Source: an uncultured Sanguibacteroides sp. (GTDB taxonomy: Bacteria > Bacteroidota > Bacteroidia > Bacteroidales > Marinifilaceae). From it: a stretch of DNA of 64,000 nt. Below, piece by piece: positions 53,604 through 63,303 of this stretch. Positions within the stretch are counted from its first letter, which is position 1. The number at the start of each line of letters is the position of its first letter. The position numbers and the translations under genes were made by a program. The stretch covers positions 1 through 64,000 of the forward strand of contig NZ_UQRQ01000013.1 in the NCBI RefSeq assembly GCF_900543425.1. The letters run 5' to 3'. Under the pieces are notes generated by a model. That model was not told the origin of the DNA. It saw only the letters and a list, made by a program, of their open reading frames with translations, and did no database searches.

Positions 53604-53831
53604 ATGGCAAAATTTAGAGGCGCTGTAGTCGTAGATACAGAAAAATGCAAGGGATGTGGCTTGTGCGTGGAGGCGTGCCCCACGAAGACACTTGGACTTG
53701 CCAAAGAAGTGAATGGTAAAGGATACCATTACTCCGAGATGGTAAACCCGGAAGCATGTATTGGTTGTGCCAGTTGTGGTATGGTATGCCCTGATGCAGT
53801 AATCACCGTTTACAAAATGAATGTACAATAA
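53604..53831 (+). CDS. 2-oxoacid:ferredoxin oxidoreductase, ferredoxin-like delta subunit
   Basis: This 75-residue protein has two [4Fe-4S] cluster motifs, CKGCGLCVEACPT (about 12-24) and CIGCASCGMVCPD (about 52-64). It carries electrons between the catalytic subunits and external ferredoxin. It is the first of four tightly packed genes, with 19 bases to the alpha subunit gene. This subunit layout (separate delta, alpha, beta, gamma) is typical of 2-oxoisovalerate or 2-oxoglutarate oxidoreductases of anaerobes. Confidence 0.93.
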   Translation: MAKFRGAVVVDTEKCKGCGLCVEACPTKTLGLAKEVNGKGYHYSEMVNPEACIGCASCGMVCPDAVITVYKMNVQ

Positions 53832-53850
53832 AGAATAAAAACTACCGAAA

Positions 53851-54936
53851 ATGGCAGAAGTAAAATTAATGAAAGGTAATGAGGTAATAGCTGAAGCAGC
53901 CATTCGTTGCGGATGTGACGCTTATTATGGATACCCTATTACCCCGCAATCCGAAGTCATGGAGACTCTCATGTTAAGAAAACCGTGGGAGGAGACAGGA
54001 ATGGTCGTATTGCAGGCCGAAAGTGAATTGGCCTCTATTAACATGGTATACGGAGCCGCAGCATGCGGTAAAAAAGCGATGACCTCGTCATCCAGCCCCG
54101 GAGTATCGTTAATGCAAGAAGGTGTGACTTATCTGGCAGGAGCCGAACTTCCTTGCCTTCTTGTGGATGTTGTACGCGGAGGCCCAGGATTGGGAACCAT
54201 CCAACCGGCACAAAGTGACTATTTCCAGGCAACCAAGGGTGGTGGACACGGAGACTATCGTCTCATCGTACTGGCTCCGGCATCCGTACAGGAAATGAAC
54301 GATTTCGTGGGTCTTGGTTTTGACTTGGCATTCAAATATCGTAACCCGGCTATGATCCTTGCTGACGGTGTTATCGGCCAGATGATGGAAAAAGTAGAGT
54401 TAAGCGAATACAAACCCCGTTGGACCGAGGAAGAAATTTCCAAAATGTCTGAAGGATGGGCTCTGACCGGTAAAAAACCGAACCGTAAGCACAACATCAT
54501 CACTTCTTTGGAGTTGGATTCTTACAAACAAGAGGTATTCAACCACAAACTTCAGGCTAAATACAAAGAGATGGAAGAAAACGAAGTACGTTTCGAAGAG
54601 ATAAGCACAGAAGATGCAGAATATCTGTTCGTGGCCTACGGTTCCAGTTCTCGTATTTGTCAAAAGGCCGTTCAATTGGCCAGAGCCAAGGGTATTAAAG
54701 TAGGTATCCTTCGCCCGATCACCTTGTATCCTTTCCCGACAAAAGAGATTGCCAGACTGGCAAAACAAGTGAAAGGAATCCTTACGGTTGAAATGAGCGC
54801 CGGCCAAATGGTGGAAGACGTTCGTTTGGCTGTGAACGGATTAATTCCGGTTGAACACTTCGGCCGTTTCGGTGGAGTGATCCCGACACCTGAAGAGATC
54901 GTTGAAGCACTTGAAAAACAAATTATAGGAGCATAA
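53851..54936 (+). CDS. vorB: 2-oxoacid:ferredoxin oxidoreductase, alpha subunit (VorB-like)
   Basis: This 361-residue alpha subunit combines the pyrimidine-binding domain (about 1-240; GNEVIAEAAIRCGCDAYYGYPITPQSEVME at the start, MTSSSSPGVSLMQEG) and the transketolase C-terminal-like domain (about 255-355). It pairs with the beta subunit to bind thiamine diphosphate and oxidatively decarboxylate a 2-oxoacid to acyl-CoA, reducing ferredoxin. The best match by memory is the branched-chain (2-oxoisovalerate) type often named VorB, but 2-oxoglutarate specificity cannot be excluded. Three bases separate it from the beta subunit gene. Confidence 0.9.
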   Translation: MAEVKLMKGNEVIAEAAIRCGCDAYYGYPITPQSEVMETLMLRKPWEETGMVVLQAESELASINMVYGAAACGKKAMTSSSSPGVSLMQEGVTYLAGAELPCLLVDVVRGGPGLGTIQPAQSDYFQATKGGGHGDYRLIVLAPASVQEMNDFVGLGFDLAFKYRNPAMILADGVIGQMMEKVELSEYKPRWTEEEISKMSEGWALTGKKPNRKHNIITSLELDSYKQEVFNHKLQAKYKEMEENEVRFEEISTEDAEYLFVAYGSSSRICQKAVQLARAKGIKVGILRPITLYPFPTKEIARLAKQVKGILTVEMSAGQMVEDVRLAVNGLIPVEHFGRFGGVIPTPEEIVEALEKQIIGA

Positions 54937-54939
54937 GCT

Positions 54940-55707
54940 ATGTCAATAGAATTAAAAGATATAATTAAGGAAGAGAATCTTGTTTACAAGAAGACTCCCG
55001 TACTTACCGATAACATTATGCACTACTGCCCGGGTTGTTTACACGGGGTTGTTCATAAACTCGTTGCGGAGGTAATTGAGGAAATGGGTATTCAGGACAA
55101 GACTATCGGTGTATCTCCGGTAGGTTGTTCGGTACTCGCGTACAATTATTTGGATATCGATTGGGCTGAGGCCGCCCACGGACGCGCTCCGGCCGTTGCA
55201 ACCGGAATCAGTCGTGTTCACCCCGAGAAATACGTGTTCACGTATCAAGGAGACGGAGACTTGGCTTCCATCGGTTGCGGTGAAATCATGCACGCCTGTA
55301 ACCGGGGAGAAAACATCGTTGTTATCTTCATCAACAACGCCATTTACGGTATGACGGGAGGACAAATGGCCCCGACAACGTTGTTGGGTCAGGTAACCGC
55401 TACCACTCCTTACGGACGTGATGCCAAATTAAACGGTTTCCCCCTGAAGATTACCGAACTGATCGCTCAATTGGACGGAACCTGCTATGTAACTCGTCAG
55501 GCTGTTCATACTCCTGCTGCTGTTAGAAAAGCAAAAGCTGCCATCCGGAAAGCTTTCGAAAACACGAAGAAGGATAAAGGAACCTCTTTCGTGGAAGTAG
55601 TAAGTACTTGTAACTCCGGTTGGAAAATGGATCCGATTCAGGCTAACAAATGGATGGTGGAGAACATGTTCCCCAAATATCCGTTAGGAGACATGAAAGA
55701 CATTTAA
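54940..55707 (+). CDS. 2-oxoacid:ferredoxin oxidoreductase, thiamine diphosphate-binding beta subunit
   Basis: This 255-residue beta subunit has the thiamine diphosphate-binding motif GDGDLASIGCGEIMHACNRGENIVVIFINN (about residues 104-133, Asp and Asn binding the metal) and the cluster-associated CPGC near residue 30 (HYCPGCLHGVVH). It follows the alpha subunit after 3 bases and is separated from the gamma subunit by 82 bases of short AT-rich repeats. Confidence 0.95.
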   Translation: MSIELKDIIKEENLVYKKTPVLTDNIMHYCPGCLHGVVHKLVAEVIEEMGIQDKTIGVSPVGCSVLAYNYLDIDWAEAAHGRAPAVATGISRVHPEKYVFTYQGDGDLASIGCGEIMHACNRGENIVVIFINNAIYGMTGGQMAPTTLLGQVTATTPYGRDAKLNGFPLKITELIAQLDGTCYVTRQAVHTPAAVRKAKAAIRKAFENTKKDKGTSFVEVVSTCNSGWKMDPIQANKWMVENMFPKYPLGDMKDI

Positions 55708-55789
55708 TCATTGTAGATTTTAGATTGACGATTGTAGATTAGCAGTCTGGATCGCAAATCATAAATCACAAATCGTAAATTTTAAAATT

Positions 55790-56341
55790 ATGACAGAAGA
55801 AATTATTATAGCAGGATTCGGAGGACAGGGAGTTCTTTCTATGGGAAAGATTTTAGCTTACTCCGGAATTATGCAAGATCAGGAAGTTGCCTGGATGCCT
55901 TCTTACGGTCCTGAAATGCGTGGAGGTACTGCCAACGTGACCGTAATCCTAAGCGACGAACGCATCAGCTCTCCGATCTTAACCAAATACGACACCGCTA
56001 TCGTTCTTAACCAACAATCCATGGATAAGTTCGAGTCGACCGTAAAACCCGGCGGAACCCTGATTTATGACCCGAACGGAATTACCCACGAACCGACAAG
56101 AAAAGATATCAACATCTACAAGATCGAAGGTACCGCTCTTGCCGTTGAAGCCGGTAATCCGAAAATTTTCAACATGATCGTTCTCGGTGGTTTCCTAAAA
56201 GTGAAACCTATCGTGAAACTGGATAACGTTGAAAAAGGGTTACAAAAATCACTCCCACCCCGTCATCACAAGATGATCCCGATGAACATCGAGGCCATCC
56301 AAACGGGAATGAAACACGTTGAAACCGTAAATCAACTATAA
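55790..56341 (+). CDS. 2-oxoacid:ferredoxin oxidoreductase, gamma subunit
   Basis: This 183-residue gamma subunit binds or positions CoA in the family's multi-subunit enzymes. It has the opening IIAGFGGQGVLSMGKILAYSG and the MPSYGPEMRGGTANVTV block typical of the gamma domain. It is the last gene of the unit, followed 3 bases later by a strong terminator. Confidence 0.95.
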   Translation: MTEEIIIAGFGGQGVLSMGKILAYSGIMQDQEVAWMPSYGPEMRGGTANVTVILSDERISSPILTKYDTAIVLNQQSMDKFESTVKPGGTLIYDPNGITHEPTRKDINIYKIEGTALAVEAGNPKIFNMIVLGGFLKVKPIVKLDNVEKGLQKSLPPRHHKMIPMNIEAIQTGMKHVETVNQL

Positions 56342-56343
56342 AT

Positions 56344-56374
56344 AAAAAACCTCGCCGGATCGGCGAGGTTTTTT
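56344..56374. terminator. Bidirectional terminator
   Basis: ACCTCGCCG/CGGCGAGGT (56349-56357 and 56361-56369) form a 9-bp GC-rich stem with a 3-base loop, flanked by A6 and T6. It serves the oxidoreductase operon on the plus strand and the convergent SusCD locus 2 on the minus strand. Confidence 0.93.
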
Positions 56375-56432
56375 ATTGTTCAAAACAAACAGGAGGAATA
56401 CCTGTCGACAAGACCTTCCTCCTATCTTAAAT

Positions 56433-57791
56433 CTATTTTTTGTAAATCATCCGGACGATTTCTCCTGCAACTCCCCTTCCATGCCAAAGGAGCGCCTTGG
56501 TATTCACGTCGTAGCAATAAACACACCCTTTATAATCTCCAGATGCGGCATCCAATGCCACGTAAAGTTTCTCTTCATCCGCATCGAACACCATACTTTT
56601 AATCACATCCCCCGTCTCTCCTACCGTATAATCCGAATCCTCCGGGAAATTTCCTTCAGACAAATAATTGTATCTAAAAATTTGATTACCGACTGAATAA
56701 TACAAAACAGTCTCTTTCTTACTTGTCAAAAATACGCTTTCGGAAGTTATATCCGCCGGAGCCTGGTAGGACGACTTCATTGCATTCTCAAATACCTTAA
56801 TATGTATCACCCGATTGATCCCATCTTTATCCTTCAAGATGCTTATAACCTCAGAATTGGGATTACACTCGACGATTCCATATATATATCCCCCTGTCAA
56901 ATCTTTAATAACATGTTTTGTCGGCATATTACTTTCACCCGTGAATAACACGTTATCGGATTTACTCACTACCAGGAAGTCCGAGCGGTACGAACCTACT
57001 TTTTTAACAGGCAAATAATGCTCCATCAATTTTACATCCGGATATTCCAGTCGCAAGTTTTGCTGAAAATAGTTCGAAAAAAGTTCCAACTTACAGTCCA
57101 TTGTCAACATACGTCCTTGCTCAAAAAACACCAATGAATAACCGTTACCATACATTCTATCGATATGCTCCTCGGGATAGACAATATCATTCACCACTTC
57201 CATCGTCCGATAATCCACTTTTATCAACTTCACAGGATTCTCCGTGGCGATATAAATATAGTTGGGAGAATAATTATCCTCAACATATACAATATCTTTC
57301 GGTTCACTTCCTAACGGCAATCTCGGGTTATTTAAAGCATACACTCCTATTTTAAACTTCTCTCCCGGTTTATCGGTGCTTCTGAAAGAAAGCAAAGATT
57401 TCTCATCGTACTTACTTAATAACAAAAGTCCTTCTTCATACGGGAAAGGCACATTCAGCTTAAATTCTTTAAAAATCGCACCATCTTCATTATATATTTT
57501 CAGCCGGCAAGGGAAGAGTCCACTTTCCAAGCACTCGTATTCCAAATGCTTGGCAGTCGAAACTACCTTATAATTTATCTGCCACTCGTAAAACAACTCT
57601 TTATCCCGTGTTGTTTGTACCACTTCCGGAGCATCCAACTCAAACGTTAAGAATTTCTCCGATTGATAGGTTTCCTCTATTTCTGACTTAAAAGACAAGT
57701 ACGAAATAGCATTCTCTCCAACATTCGATTGATCATCCAAACAAGAGATCATCGAAAACAGTATTGCTACAAATAATATTAATCGTTTCAT
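56433..57791 (-). CDS. PKD-like family lipoprotein (SusCD locus 2)
   Basis: This 452-residue lipoprotein has a signal ending LFSMISC, then LDDQS. The first 130 residues look like a PKD-like fold (LTFELDAPEVVQTTRDKELFYEWQINY). The rest is repetitive beta sheet, probably propeller-like (repeated blades with PEETHIDRM-, NVLFTG-, FDADEEKLYVALDAASGD-type segments). Such proteins are common at the end of SusCD loci and are likely surface-exposed ligand binders. It is the last gene of locus 2, 25 bases after the DUF4843 gene. No enzyme motif is visible. Confidence 0.7.
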   Translation of the reverse strand: MKRLILFVAILFSMISCLDDQSNVGENAISYLSFKSEIEETYQSEKFLTFELDAPEVVQTTRDKELFYEWQINYKVVSTAKHLEYECLESGLFPCRLKIYNEDGAIFKEFKLNVPFPYEEGLLLLSKYDEKSLLSFRSTDKPGEKFKIGVYALNNPRLPLGSEPKDIVYVEDNYSPNYIYIATENPVKLIKVDYRTMEVVNDIVYPEEHIDRMYGNGYSLVFFEQGRMLTMDCKLELFSNYFQQNLRLEYPDVKLMEHYLPVKKVGSYRSDFLVVSKSDNVLFTGESNMPTKHVIKDLTGGYIYGIVECNPNSEVISILKDKDGINRVIHIKVFENAMKSSYQAPADITSESVFLTSKKETVLYYSVGNQIFRYNYLSEGNFPEDSDYTVGETGDVIKSMVFDADEEKLYVALDAASGDYKGCVYCYDVNTKALLWHGRGVAGEIVRMIYKK

Positions 57792-57816
57792 AGTTTCCTC
57801 GTTTATTTATCATCAA

Positions 57817-58506
57817 TTATTCGTAAGGCCACGGTGCTCCGTCTGGAAATACCATATTGTATTCCGGATGTTTTTGGAAATAAAGATACATTTCATAACC
57901 ACAATAAATCACCTGTGTCATTTTCAATGCATAATCGTCAAAGCTAATGGGACCACCCCATATTTCGATCATTTTTTGATACTTTTCCTTCTGGTAAGGT
58001 CCCCAGTAAAGCGACTCCAAATAAACCCACCAATCGGGCTTCATTAAATAATTAGTAAACAAAATTCGAGTTTCCAAACTCTCCTGAGGCCCTAATTCAA
58101 AATTCTCACTGGATTCCAGATATAACACGATCCGAAAAGTCGTATCGATCTCTCCTTCTATATTATCACGTATCAATTCTACCGGGATATAAGCGTTTAC
58201 GGAATCTTTCAACACTTCTATCTCCTGAGGTATAGCCGTGTATGAATTTAAAGGAGCCGTAGTCGCTTTCTGATCCACCTTCACCCTGAATTTCGTGTTT
58301 TCTTGTACAGGTTTCCCTAACACTTTCACAGGTACTCGATATACATATTTCTTAACCTCCACAGGCATTTCACCTAATCTCACCAATACGCTATCTTCAA
58401 GGAAATAAACTTTATTCCTATCATGATAATACCCATCATCCCCATTATCGTCACATCCGATAAAGAGTAGTATACAAAAACTTAAATATAGATATATAGT
58501 TTTCAT
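57817..58506 (-). CDS. DUF4843 lipoprotein (SusCD locus 2)
   Basis: This 229-residue lipoprotein has a signal ending ILLFIGC, then DDNGDD. It has DUF4843 features: an N-terminal beta domain (DRNKVYFLEDSVLVRLGEM, YVYRVPVKVLGKPVQENTKFRV) and the C-terminal LMKPDWWVYLESLYWGPYQKEKYQKMIEIWGG-type region. The family is almost always encoded behind susD, and its function is not known; surface ligand binding is plausible. It lies 12 bases after susD. Confidence 0.85.
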   Translation of the reverse strand: MKTIYLYLSFCILLFIGCDDNGDDGYYHDRNKVYFLEDSVLVRLGEMPVEVKKYVYRVPVKVLGKPVQENTKFRVKVDQKATTAPLNSYTAIPQEIEVLKDSVNAYIPVELIRDNIEGEIDTTFRIVLYLESSENFELGPQESLETRILFTNYLMKPDWWVYLESLYWGPYQKEKYQKMIEIWGGPISFDDYALKMTQVIYCGYEMYLYFQKHPEYNMVFPDGAPWPYE

Positions 58507-58518
58507 TATTTATACGAT

Positions 58519-59973
58519 TTATTGATTTGTAACACCATATTCCTGCTCTGCCTTCGGCCAAGGTAATACGAAGACATCTTTCGACGGGAGGATTTCATTC
58601 TCGTTCGAATAATCCATAAAACTCAAATTATTGCATTTATAAAAAAAGAAAATCTGCCCCTCTCCGAAAAATTCTTTACGCCGTTCCTGCATTAATTCAT
58701 TAAAAAACTGATCGTACGTAACCACTTTGGTCCCATCTATGTCCTTTAGACCTCGACTATTACGAACATCATTCAAATAACGCAAAGCTTTTTCCTTATC
58801 CTTCTTATACCAACTTTCAGCCAGAATATAATACATCTCCGGAAGTCGAATTAAACATACTCCCGTCAAATTATACTCCTTTTCTTCCATACCCAATAAT
58901 CTCACGAAATTATATTCATACCATGAACTGGGATCCTCAAAGAAAAATTCAGTAAACCGCAAATCTTTGCTATCGGCAGAAAACGAACTGACCTCATACA
59001 AATTTCTTACACCGCTCCGAACCCATAAAGCGGAACCTTGCCCTAATGGAGACAAAAACAAATCCTTATACACGGAAGCCATTTGCTTCGTGTATAATCC
59101 CCAAATCAATTCCTTGTTATCCTTTCCGTAACGCTTTACCGAAGCGAATTTCTTTGAATCGACCAGTTCAAATGATGACGCCGAAATTACTTTCTCCGCG
59201 TAAAAAGCAGCACTATCCAAATCTCCTTTAAAATGAAATACCCGAGCCTTTATCGCCCAAACAGCATATAGATTACAATGCATAAAACGAGTTCTAAGAT
59301 AAGGCTCTGGACTCGAAATATCATGAACATCTTTTACCTCATCTTTTAAATAACGGGATGCAGCATCTAAATCCGACAGAATATGTTCATAACAACCTTT
59401 CAGTGTATACACGGGTTTTGACTCCAGACCAAATACCGTAGCATACGGAATACCTCCCGCATCAGGACTTCTACGAATATTATCACCAAACAAACGAAGT
59501 ATATCGAAATGCAAAAACGCCCTCAAAGCATACGCTTCTCCTCTTATCAGAGATAAATCCAAATCAAGACGACTCTCCTTATCCACGTGGGTTATTACGT
59601 TATTTACATACGAAATACATTCATAAGATTTTGTCCAGATTTCATCTATTTTTTCCGCCACCTTAGTATCCTTATAGCTCAATTTCTGAACGGCATATAC
59701 TTCATCCTGGCGGGTCCCATATTTGTCATAATAAAGCTGAGCGATCTCATCCACGAATCCAAAGGACAAAGACTGTCCATACAACTCATTTTTGGCCATC
59801 GTTGCGTAAATTCCATACATGGCATCCCGATATCCCTGTACATCTTCAAACTGTTTCTTCTGTTCAACCGTACCCTTGGGTTGTACATCCAAAAAACTGT
59901 CGCATCCGCTTAACAGTATCAGAGCACAACATACTCCCCATACGATATGGTATTGTATATTTCTTTTCTTCAT
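58519..59973 (-). CDS. SusD/RagB-family nutrient-binding lipoprotein (locus 2)
   Basis: This 484-residue lipoprotein has a signal ending LILLSGC, then DSFLDVQPKGTVEQKKQF, a standard SusD opening. TPR-like helices cover about 90-260 (RGEAYALRAFLHFDILRLFGDN, YAVWAIKARVFHFKGD). The C-terminal block is LNDVRNSRGL ... MQERRKEFFGEGQIFFFYKC. It caps the SusC channel encoded 24 bases upstream. Confidence 0.95.
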   Translation of the reverse strand: MKKRNIQYHIVWGVCCALILLSGCDSFLDVQPKGTVEQKKQFEDVQGYRDAMYGIYATMAKNELYGQSLSFGFVDEIAQLYYDKYGTRQDEVYAVQKLSYKDTKVAEKIDEIWTKSYECISYVNNVITHVDKESRLDLDLSLIRGEAYALRAFLHFDILRLFGDNIRRSPDAGGIPYATVFGLESKPVYTLKGCYEHILSDLDAASRYLKDEVKDVHDISSPEPYLRTRFMHCNLYAVWAIKARVFHFKGDLDSAAFYAEKVISASSFELVDSKKFASVKRYGKDNKELIWGLYTKQMASVYKDLFLSPLGQGSALWVRSGVRNLYEVSSFSADSKDLRFTEFFFEDPSSWYEYNFVRLLGMEEKEYNLTGVCLIRLPEMYYILAESWYKKDKEKALRYLNDVRNSRGLKDIDGTKVVTYDQFFNELMQERRKEFFGEGQIFFFYKCNNLSFMDYSNENEILPSKDVFVLPWPKAEQEYGVTNQ

Positions 59974-59997
59974 AACTATCTTTTTTACCGTTAATTA

Positions 59998-62900
59998 CTA
60001 AAATGCCGCACTAACCGAGAATTCAAAACTACGGGCAAAAGGATAAGCAAATCCTCTCTCCTGTTTAATCGTCGATAAACGGAATAAATCATTTGTCAGA
60101 AACTCCACCCGAAGTCGATTCAAGTAGATTTTCTCACAAAAAGCCGGAGAAAAATCATAACTCAAACTTAGACTCTTCATGCTCAACATATATTCATCAC
60201 GCACAAACCGACTCGTTATATCCGGAAGCGACTTATCTTTTATATTCTTATACTTAACATAATCTCCGACCTCACTCCAACGACTATAGAAGACTCGTTT
60301 ATCAGCATTTTTCTGAGGATCCGATCCTTCCACTTTGGTAACTAAAGTTTGATTATAAATCGTAGCACCCAAAGAATACTCAAATAACATATTCACAGAA
60401 AACCCCTTAAAGGTTAAATAAGAGCCAAATACTCCGGAAACAACAGGATCGGAATCTCCATATACTCTTTTATCCCAATAATTATAAACAAAGGTCGGTT
60501 TCCCATCCATCGTGATAAAAATTTCTTTACCCGTGGCAGGATCGATACCTCCCGATTTTACCGCTTTAACAGCACTGAGCGACTGCCCCTCCACGTACAC
60601 GGGCGGAGGCAACAAACTCTTCTCCGAATTCAATTTTTTATTCATCTCCTCTAATCTGTTACTGATCTTTTTGATTCGGTTTTTATTATTCCGTATATTT
60701 AGAGACAACGACCAATTCCAAGACTTGGATCGAATAGCTACAACCCTTGTTTGAAACTCTATTCCCGTGTTTAACAATTTCCCTACGTTTTCTTTTGCTG
60801 TCGTTGTTCCCACGGAAGGAGCTTTCGCCACGTCCAACAGTAAGTTATCTGTGATCTTATTGTAATAATCCAATGTCATATCCCAACGATTGTGAAATAA
60901 CACAACGTCTAATCCCACATTCCAGGTTAAAGCTCGTTCCCACTTTAAATCAGGATTTCCAATAGCCATAGGAACTGCACCTATTCCTTTTTCATACTCC
61001 AATTCCGAATCATATTTATAAGTCGTCATCGCTTGATAAGGAGAGAACGAGGCATTACCGGTATATCCCACACTTCCCCTCAATTTCAATCGATCAGTAG
61101 TAGACGAATGCATAAACTTCTCCTTATGAATGTTCCACCCGACACCGACACTCCAAAAAGGAGCATAACGTTGATCCGACCCGAACTTCGATGATCCCTC
61201 GTAACGAATGGAAGCATCTAAAAAGTAACGATCGTTGTATATCAAATTGGCATTTGCAAAAATTCCCATAGAGCGATCAATACTCTGTGCCCCCTTAGGA
61301 GTCTCTCCCTCCGGGTACCTGGTAACAAAAGCAGGATGAGCCAGTTTATCCGAAAAAATCCCCACTCCTCGATACCCATTCGAATTACTTTCCGTAGATT
61401 GTATCGTCCCTCCCAATATGGCACTCAATAACGTTCCGGAACCAAGCATCTTATTATAAGATAACATCATACGTCCGGAATAATCCATAGACTTCGTGTT
61501 TGAAACATCGATTCTTCCCGCTTCTGCGGCAGGAATTCTTTTACTCGTGAACGTATACGACAAAGGAGAAAGGAATATTTCTGTATCGTTTTTAGATTTA
61601 TTCAAAGAAAAAGTACCTTCTACCCGAAGATCTCGCATTAATTCTACTTTGATATCCAAAACGGTATTCAGGTAAAATTGCTCCCCTTTATTATAGCTTC
61701 CTAATGTTGCCTCATAAAGTGGATTAGCTACATTAAAACTTAAAACTTTATTCAACGTCCCATCCAAATTATAGGCACGATCATACGGATTCAGCTCCGC
61801 GTATTGACTAAATGAGCCGTAAGGCGATTCACGATTATTAACCGATGTAATCGTCGTACTGTTCGAAATAAAAACCTTATCCTGCTTATTGTAGGATAAT
61901 TTAAAGCCCAAGGAGTACCTATCCCGTTTGGATTCTTTCATTACACCTTGTTCACTACCGTAACGAGCAGTCATACTATACCGGATATAATCATCTCCAC
62001 CGGCAATATTAAGATTGTGATTTTGAGACAAAGAATTACGCAAAGGTTTTGTCATCCAATCCGTATTTACTCCCTCGCGAACTCGTTTATACTTTTCGTT
62101 ATATTCCTCATCCAATTCCCATTGCTCCGTCCCTTTCGTCCCTATATATAAATCGGCCCGTCTTTCATATTCCAATTTTTCGGCAGCATTCAATAAATTA
62201 TAATCACTTAAATCCGGCATCGAAGTTCGCAATGTTCCGCTATAAGAAACACGCATTTTTCCAGCTTTCAATGGCTTCGTAGTAATAACAATCACACCTT
62301 TAGCCGCCTTAGCTCCATACAAAGCGGAAGCTGACGCATCTTTTAACACGGTAACACTCTCCACATCATTGATATCCATGTCGAACACGTAATCCAAATT
62401 TACCTCGGCCCCATCCACGATAAAGGTCGGCACATTGGAAGAACCTTCAAAACTGCTCCGACCACGAATCAAAATCTCCGGACGGGTATTGGGATCCGAC
62501 CCCATTTCATTATTGGTCACAATTTGCATTCCCGGAACAAAAGCAGCCAAACTCTGTAACAAACTTTTAGTGCCCACGGATATTAATTGCTCTCTGGTCA
62601 CGCTGGTAGCGGACCCCGTATAACTGCTTTTCGAACGGTTACCGAAACCGGTAACAACCACTTCATTCAATTCATCGACTTCCGGTATCATGGTAATCAC
62701 AATATCGGTAACGAGAGTATCTTTTACAATACGTTCCTGGGTTTTCATACCGATAAAAGAAAATACAACGGTCACACTGTCTTTCTTTAAAAACTCTAAC
62801 TTGAATTTACCGACCGGATCCGTAGCCGTTCCGATCGTCGTTCCTTTCAAAAAAACGGTTACCCCAACCATCGGTTCTCCCTTATCATCTTTTACCGTAC

Positions 62901-63291
62901 CGGATATTCGCCAGCGCTTTGCTTTTTCTTCAGGCTTCGGTGAAATAACGATGATGTTATCCACAATACTATAAGTAAGCGAGGTATTCTTTAATATCCG
63001 GTTTAAAATTTCCGTTACCGTCGCCTCCTTCGCCGAGACGGAAACTTTCCAGCGCATCACCTCATCATCGTTATAAAAAAATTCATAATCGGTTTTTTCA
63101 CCCAACTCTTTTAATACGGTTAATAAATTAATTGATTTCCTTTCCATAGAAACCCGTGCCTCCTGTGCCAAACTGCGTGCAGACGCAGAAAGCATCGTGA
63201 ACAGCAATAGAAACAAACAAAGCTTCATAATCATACAGATTTTTCCCAGGGTAGCCCCATCACTACCCCTTACGTTTGACTTTTTTTTCAT
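59998..63291 (-). CDS. SusC/RagA-family TonB-dependent transporter with STN domain (locus 2)
   Basis: This 1097-residue outer-membrane transporter has a signal region (about 1-42), an STN domain (about 45-115: LLTVLKELGEKTDYEFFYNDDEV, LTYSIVDNIIVISPK), a carboxypeptidase-like repeat (about 127-210), a plug (about 213-345, with GAKAAKGVIVITTKP) and a barrel ending in FSVSAAF. The STN domain indicates signalling to the FecR protein encoded upstream. The start codon region, ACAAAGGTATGAAAAAAAA, is nearly the same as that of locus 1, and an antisense -7 box overlaps it in the same register. Confidence 0.96.
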   Translation of the reverse strand: MKKKSNVRGSDGATLGKICMIMKLCLFLLLFTMLSASARSLAQEARVSMERKSINLLTVLKELGEKTDYEFFYNDDEVMRWKVSVSAKEATVTEILNRILKNTSLTYSIVDNIIVISPKPEEKAKRWRISGTVKDDKGEPMVGVTVFLKGTTIGTATDPVGKFKLEFLKKDSVTVVFSFIGMKTQERIVKDTLVTDIVITMIPEVDELNEVVVTGFGNRSKSSYTGSATSVTREQLISVGTKSLLQSLAAFVPGMQIVTNNEMGSDPNTRPEILIRGRSSFEGSSNVPTFIVDGAEVNLDYVFDMDINDVESVTVLKDASASALYGAKAAKGVIVITTKPLKAGKMRVSYSGTLRTSMPDLSDYNLLNAAEKLEYERRADLYIGTKGTEQWELDEEYNEKYKRVREGVNTDWMTKPLRNSLSQNHNLNIAGGDDYIRYSMTARYGSEQGVMKESKRDRYSLGFKLSYNKQDKVFISNSTTITSVNNRESPYGSFSQYAELNPYDRAYNLDGTLNKVLSFNVANPLYEATLGSYNKGEQFYLNTVLDIKVELMRDLRVEGTFSLNKSKNDTEIFLSPLSYTFTSKRIPAAEAGRIDVSNTKSMDYSGRMMLSYNKMLGSGTLLSAILGGTIQSTESNSNGYRGVGIFSDKLAHPAFVTRYPEGETPKGAQSIDRSMGIFANANLIYNDRYFLDASIRYEGSSKFGSDQRYAPFWSVGVGWNIHKEKFMHSSTTDRLKLRGSVGYTGNASFSPYQAMTTYKYDSELEYEKGIGAVPMAIGNPDLKWERALTWNVGLDVVLFHNRWDMTLDYYNKITDNLLLDVAKAPSVGTTTAKENVGKLLNTGIEFQTRVVAIRSKSWNWSLSLNIRNNKNRIKKISNRLEEMNKKLNSEKSLLPPPVYVEGQSLSAVKAVKSGGIDPATGKEIFITMDGKPTFVYNYWDKRVYGDSDPVVSGVFGSYLTFKGFSVNMLFEYSLGATIYNQTLVTKVEGSDPQKNADKRVFYSRWSEVGDYVKYKNIKDKSLPDITSRFVRDEYMLSMKSLSLSYDFSPAFCEKIYLNRLRVEFLTNDLFRLSTIKQERGFAYPFARSFEFSVSAAF

Positions 63292-63298
63292 ACCTTTG
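63291..63298 (+). promoter_or_regulatory. -7 box on the strand opposite susC (putative antisense promoter, locus 2)
   Basis: TACCTTTG matches TAnnTTTG; its first base pairs with the A of the susC ATG, as in locus 1. A TTTG at 63275-63278 is only 12 bp upstream, so the -33 is off-spacing. Confidence 0.45.
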
Positions 63299-63303
63299 TA
63301 AGG

